Assembly: GCA_023437745.1 (NCBI GenBank)
Contig: JAEZFI010000135.1
Span: 1 to 7,446, forward strand
Direction of reading: 5' to 3'
Length of the DNA: 7,446 nt
Source: Actinomycetes bacterium
Lineage (GTDB): Bacteria > Actinomycetota > Acidimicrobiia > Acidimicrobiales > Microtrichaceae
The position numbers were made by a program, and so were the translations under genes. Under the pieces are notes generated by a model. It saw nothing but the letters and a program-made list of their open reading frames with translations. It did not search any database and was not told the origin of the DNA. Shown here piece after piece: positions 5,622 to 7,446 of this stretch. Position 1 is the stretch's first letter. Each line of letters opens with the position of its first letter.

Positions 5622-6218
5622 TGTTCACCGGCATCGTCGAGGAGCTGGGTCGGATCGAGTCGCGCGAGGGCGCCCGCGTGCGCATCGCCGCATCGACCGT
5701 CCTCGACGGCGTGCGCCTCGGCGACTCGACCGCCGTCAACGGCTGCTGCCTGACCGTGGTGGCCTTCGACTCCGACGCCGGCTGGTGGGAGGCCGACGTG
5801 AGCGACGAGACCTTCCGGCGCACGGCGCTCGGGGGGCTCGCGCCCGGCGATCCCGTCAACCTCGAGCGTCCGGTCCGCCTCGTCGACCGCCTCGGGGGCC
5901 ACCTCGTGCAGGGCCACGTCGACGCGGTGGGGGAGGTCGTGGCGCCGGTGCCGGACCTGCGGGTCCGCCTCCCGGAGCACCTCGTCCGCTACGTCGTCGA
6001 GAAGGGCTCGATCACCGTCGACGGGGTCAGCCTGACGGTGGTCGACGTCGACGCCGACTCGTTCTCCGTCGCGGTCATCCCCCACACTGCAGAGGTGACG
6101 ACGCTGGGTGCCCGACGCGTGGGTGACCCGGTGAACCTCGAGGTGGACGTGATGGCGAAGTACGCCGAGAAGCTGTTGGCCGGTCGGCTCCCCAGCGGCG
6201 CCGACGAAGGAGGCAACG

Positions 6219-6226
<8 letters not shown>
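5621..6226 (+). CDS. ribE: Riboflavin synthase alpha chain
   Basis: The enzyme converts two molecules of 6,7-dimethyl-8-ribityllumazine into riboflavin and a pyrimidine that is recycled. The 201-residue protein has the invariant start MFTGIVEELG and two similar barrels in tandem. Barrel 1 contains GDSTAVNGCCLTVV (about 34-47) and DVSDETFRRTALG (about 60-72). Barrel 2 contains GGHLVQGHVD (about 92-101), EKGSITVDGVSLTVV (about 127-141) and IPHTAEVTTLG. It ends with VNLEVDVMAKYAEKLL before a short acidic tail. Length and motifs are normal. The ATG shares a base with the ribD stop, and a weak GAGGGG precedes it, so translation is likely coupled to ribD. It overlaps ribBA by eight bases. Some nomenclatures call it ribC. 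Confidence 0.97.
6206..6213 (+). promoter_or_regulatory. Strong ribosome binding site of ribBA
   Basis: GAAGGAGG lies five bases before the ATG at 6219, within the last codons of ribE. It is the clearest SD in the window and fixes the ribBA start. It suggests independent, efficient initiation for ribBA despite the eight-base overlap with ribE. Confidence 0.8.

Positions 6227-7446
<1,220 letters not shown>

Overview
The window is very GC-rich DNA, roughly three quarters G+C by eye, with GC-ending codons almost throughout. Gene content and order point to an actinobacterium, and I infer a member of Acidimicrobiia or a relative. The fmt, rsmB, then ribD, ribE, ribBA run matches the cluster known from Mycobacterium and Streptomyces, and the first promoter-like signals are TAnnnT hexamers placed almost directly on ATG codons. 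All eight genes belong to recognised housekeeping families. I found no mobile element, CRISPR array, tRNA or rRNA.

Layout. On the minus strand, positions 57-1279 hold two RNA-modification-type genes. They are a class I SAM methyltransferase of the RsmC/YbxB type and, overlapping its 3' end, a small SpoU-type RNA 2'-O-methyltransferase. The SpoU reading frame is broken in this sequence: its N-terminal and C-terminal halves lie in different frames, on either side of a block of almost pure G and C at about 306-370. Diverging from these, positions 1329-4424 carry def, fmt, rsmB and a moaB/mog-family gene on the plus strand. Each of these genes overlaps the next by four bases (GTGA, GTGA, ATGA). 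Def removes the formyl group that Fmt puts on initiator Met-tRNA, and RsmB methylates 16S rRNA, so the first three form a translation module. The molybdopterin gene is the outsider.

A 153-base gap (4425-4577) follows. It contains a long perfect hairpin, a second inverted repeat and a probable ribD promoter, but no recognisable FMN riboswitch. Positions 4578-7446 hold ribD, ribE and ribBA, tightly overlapping, which encode most of the riboflavin pathway. ribBA runs off the right edge and is nearly complete.

Most worth a second look are: the frame switch in the SpoU gene; a repeated promoter pattern implying leaderless mRNAs for def, moaB and ribD; the structured gap before ribD with its two competing inverted repeats; moaB sitting where other actinobacteria have rpe; and apparent internal shortening of both RsmB and the RibD reductase domain. 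I did not find strong evidence of a wholly new system.
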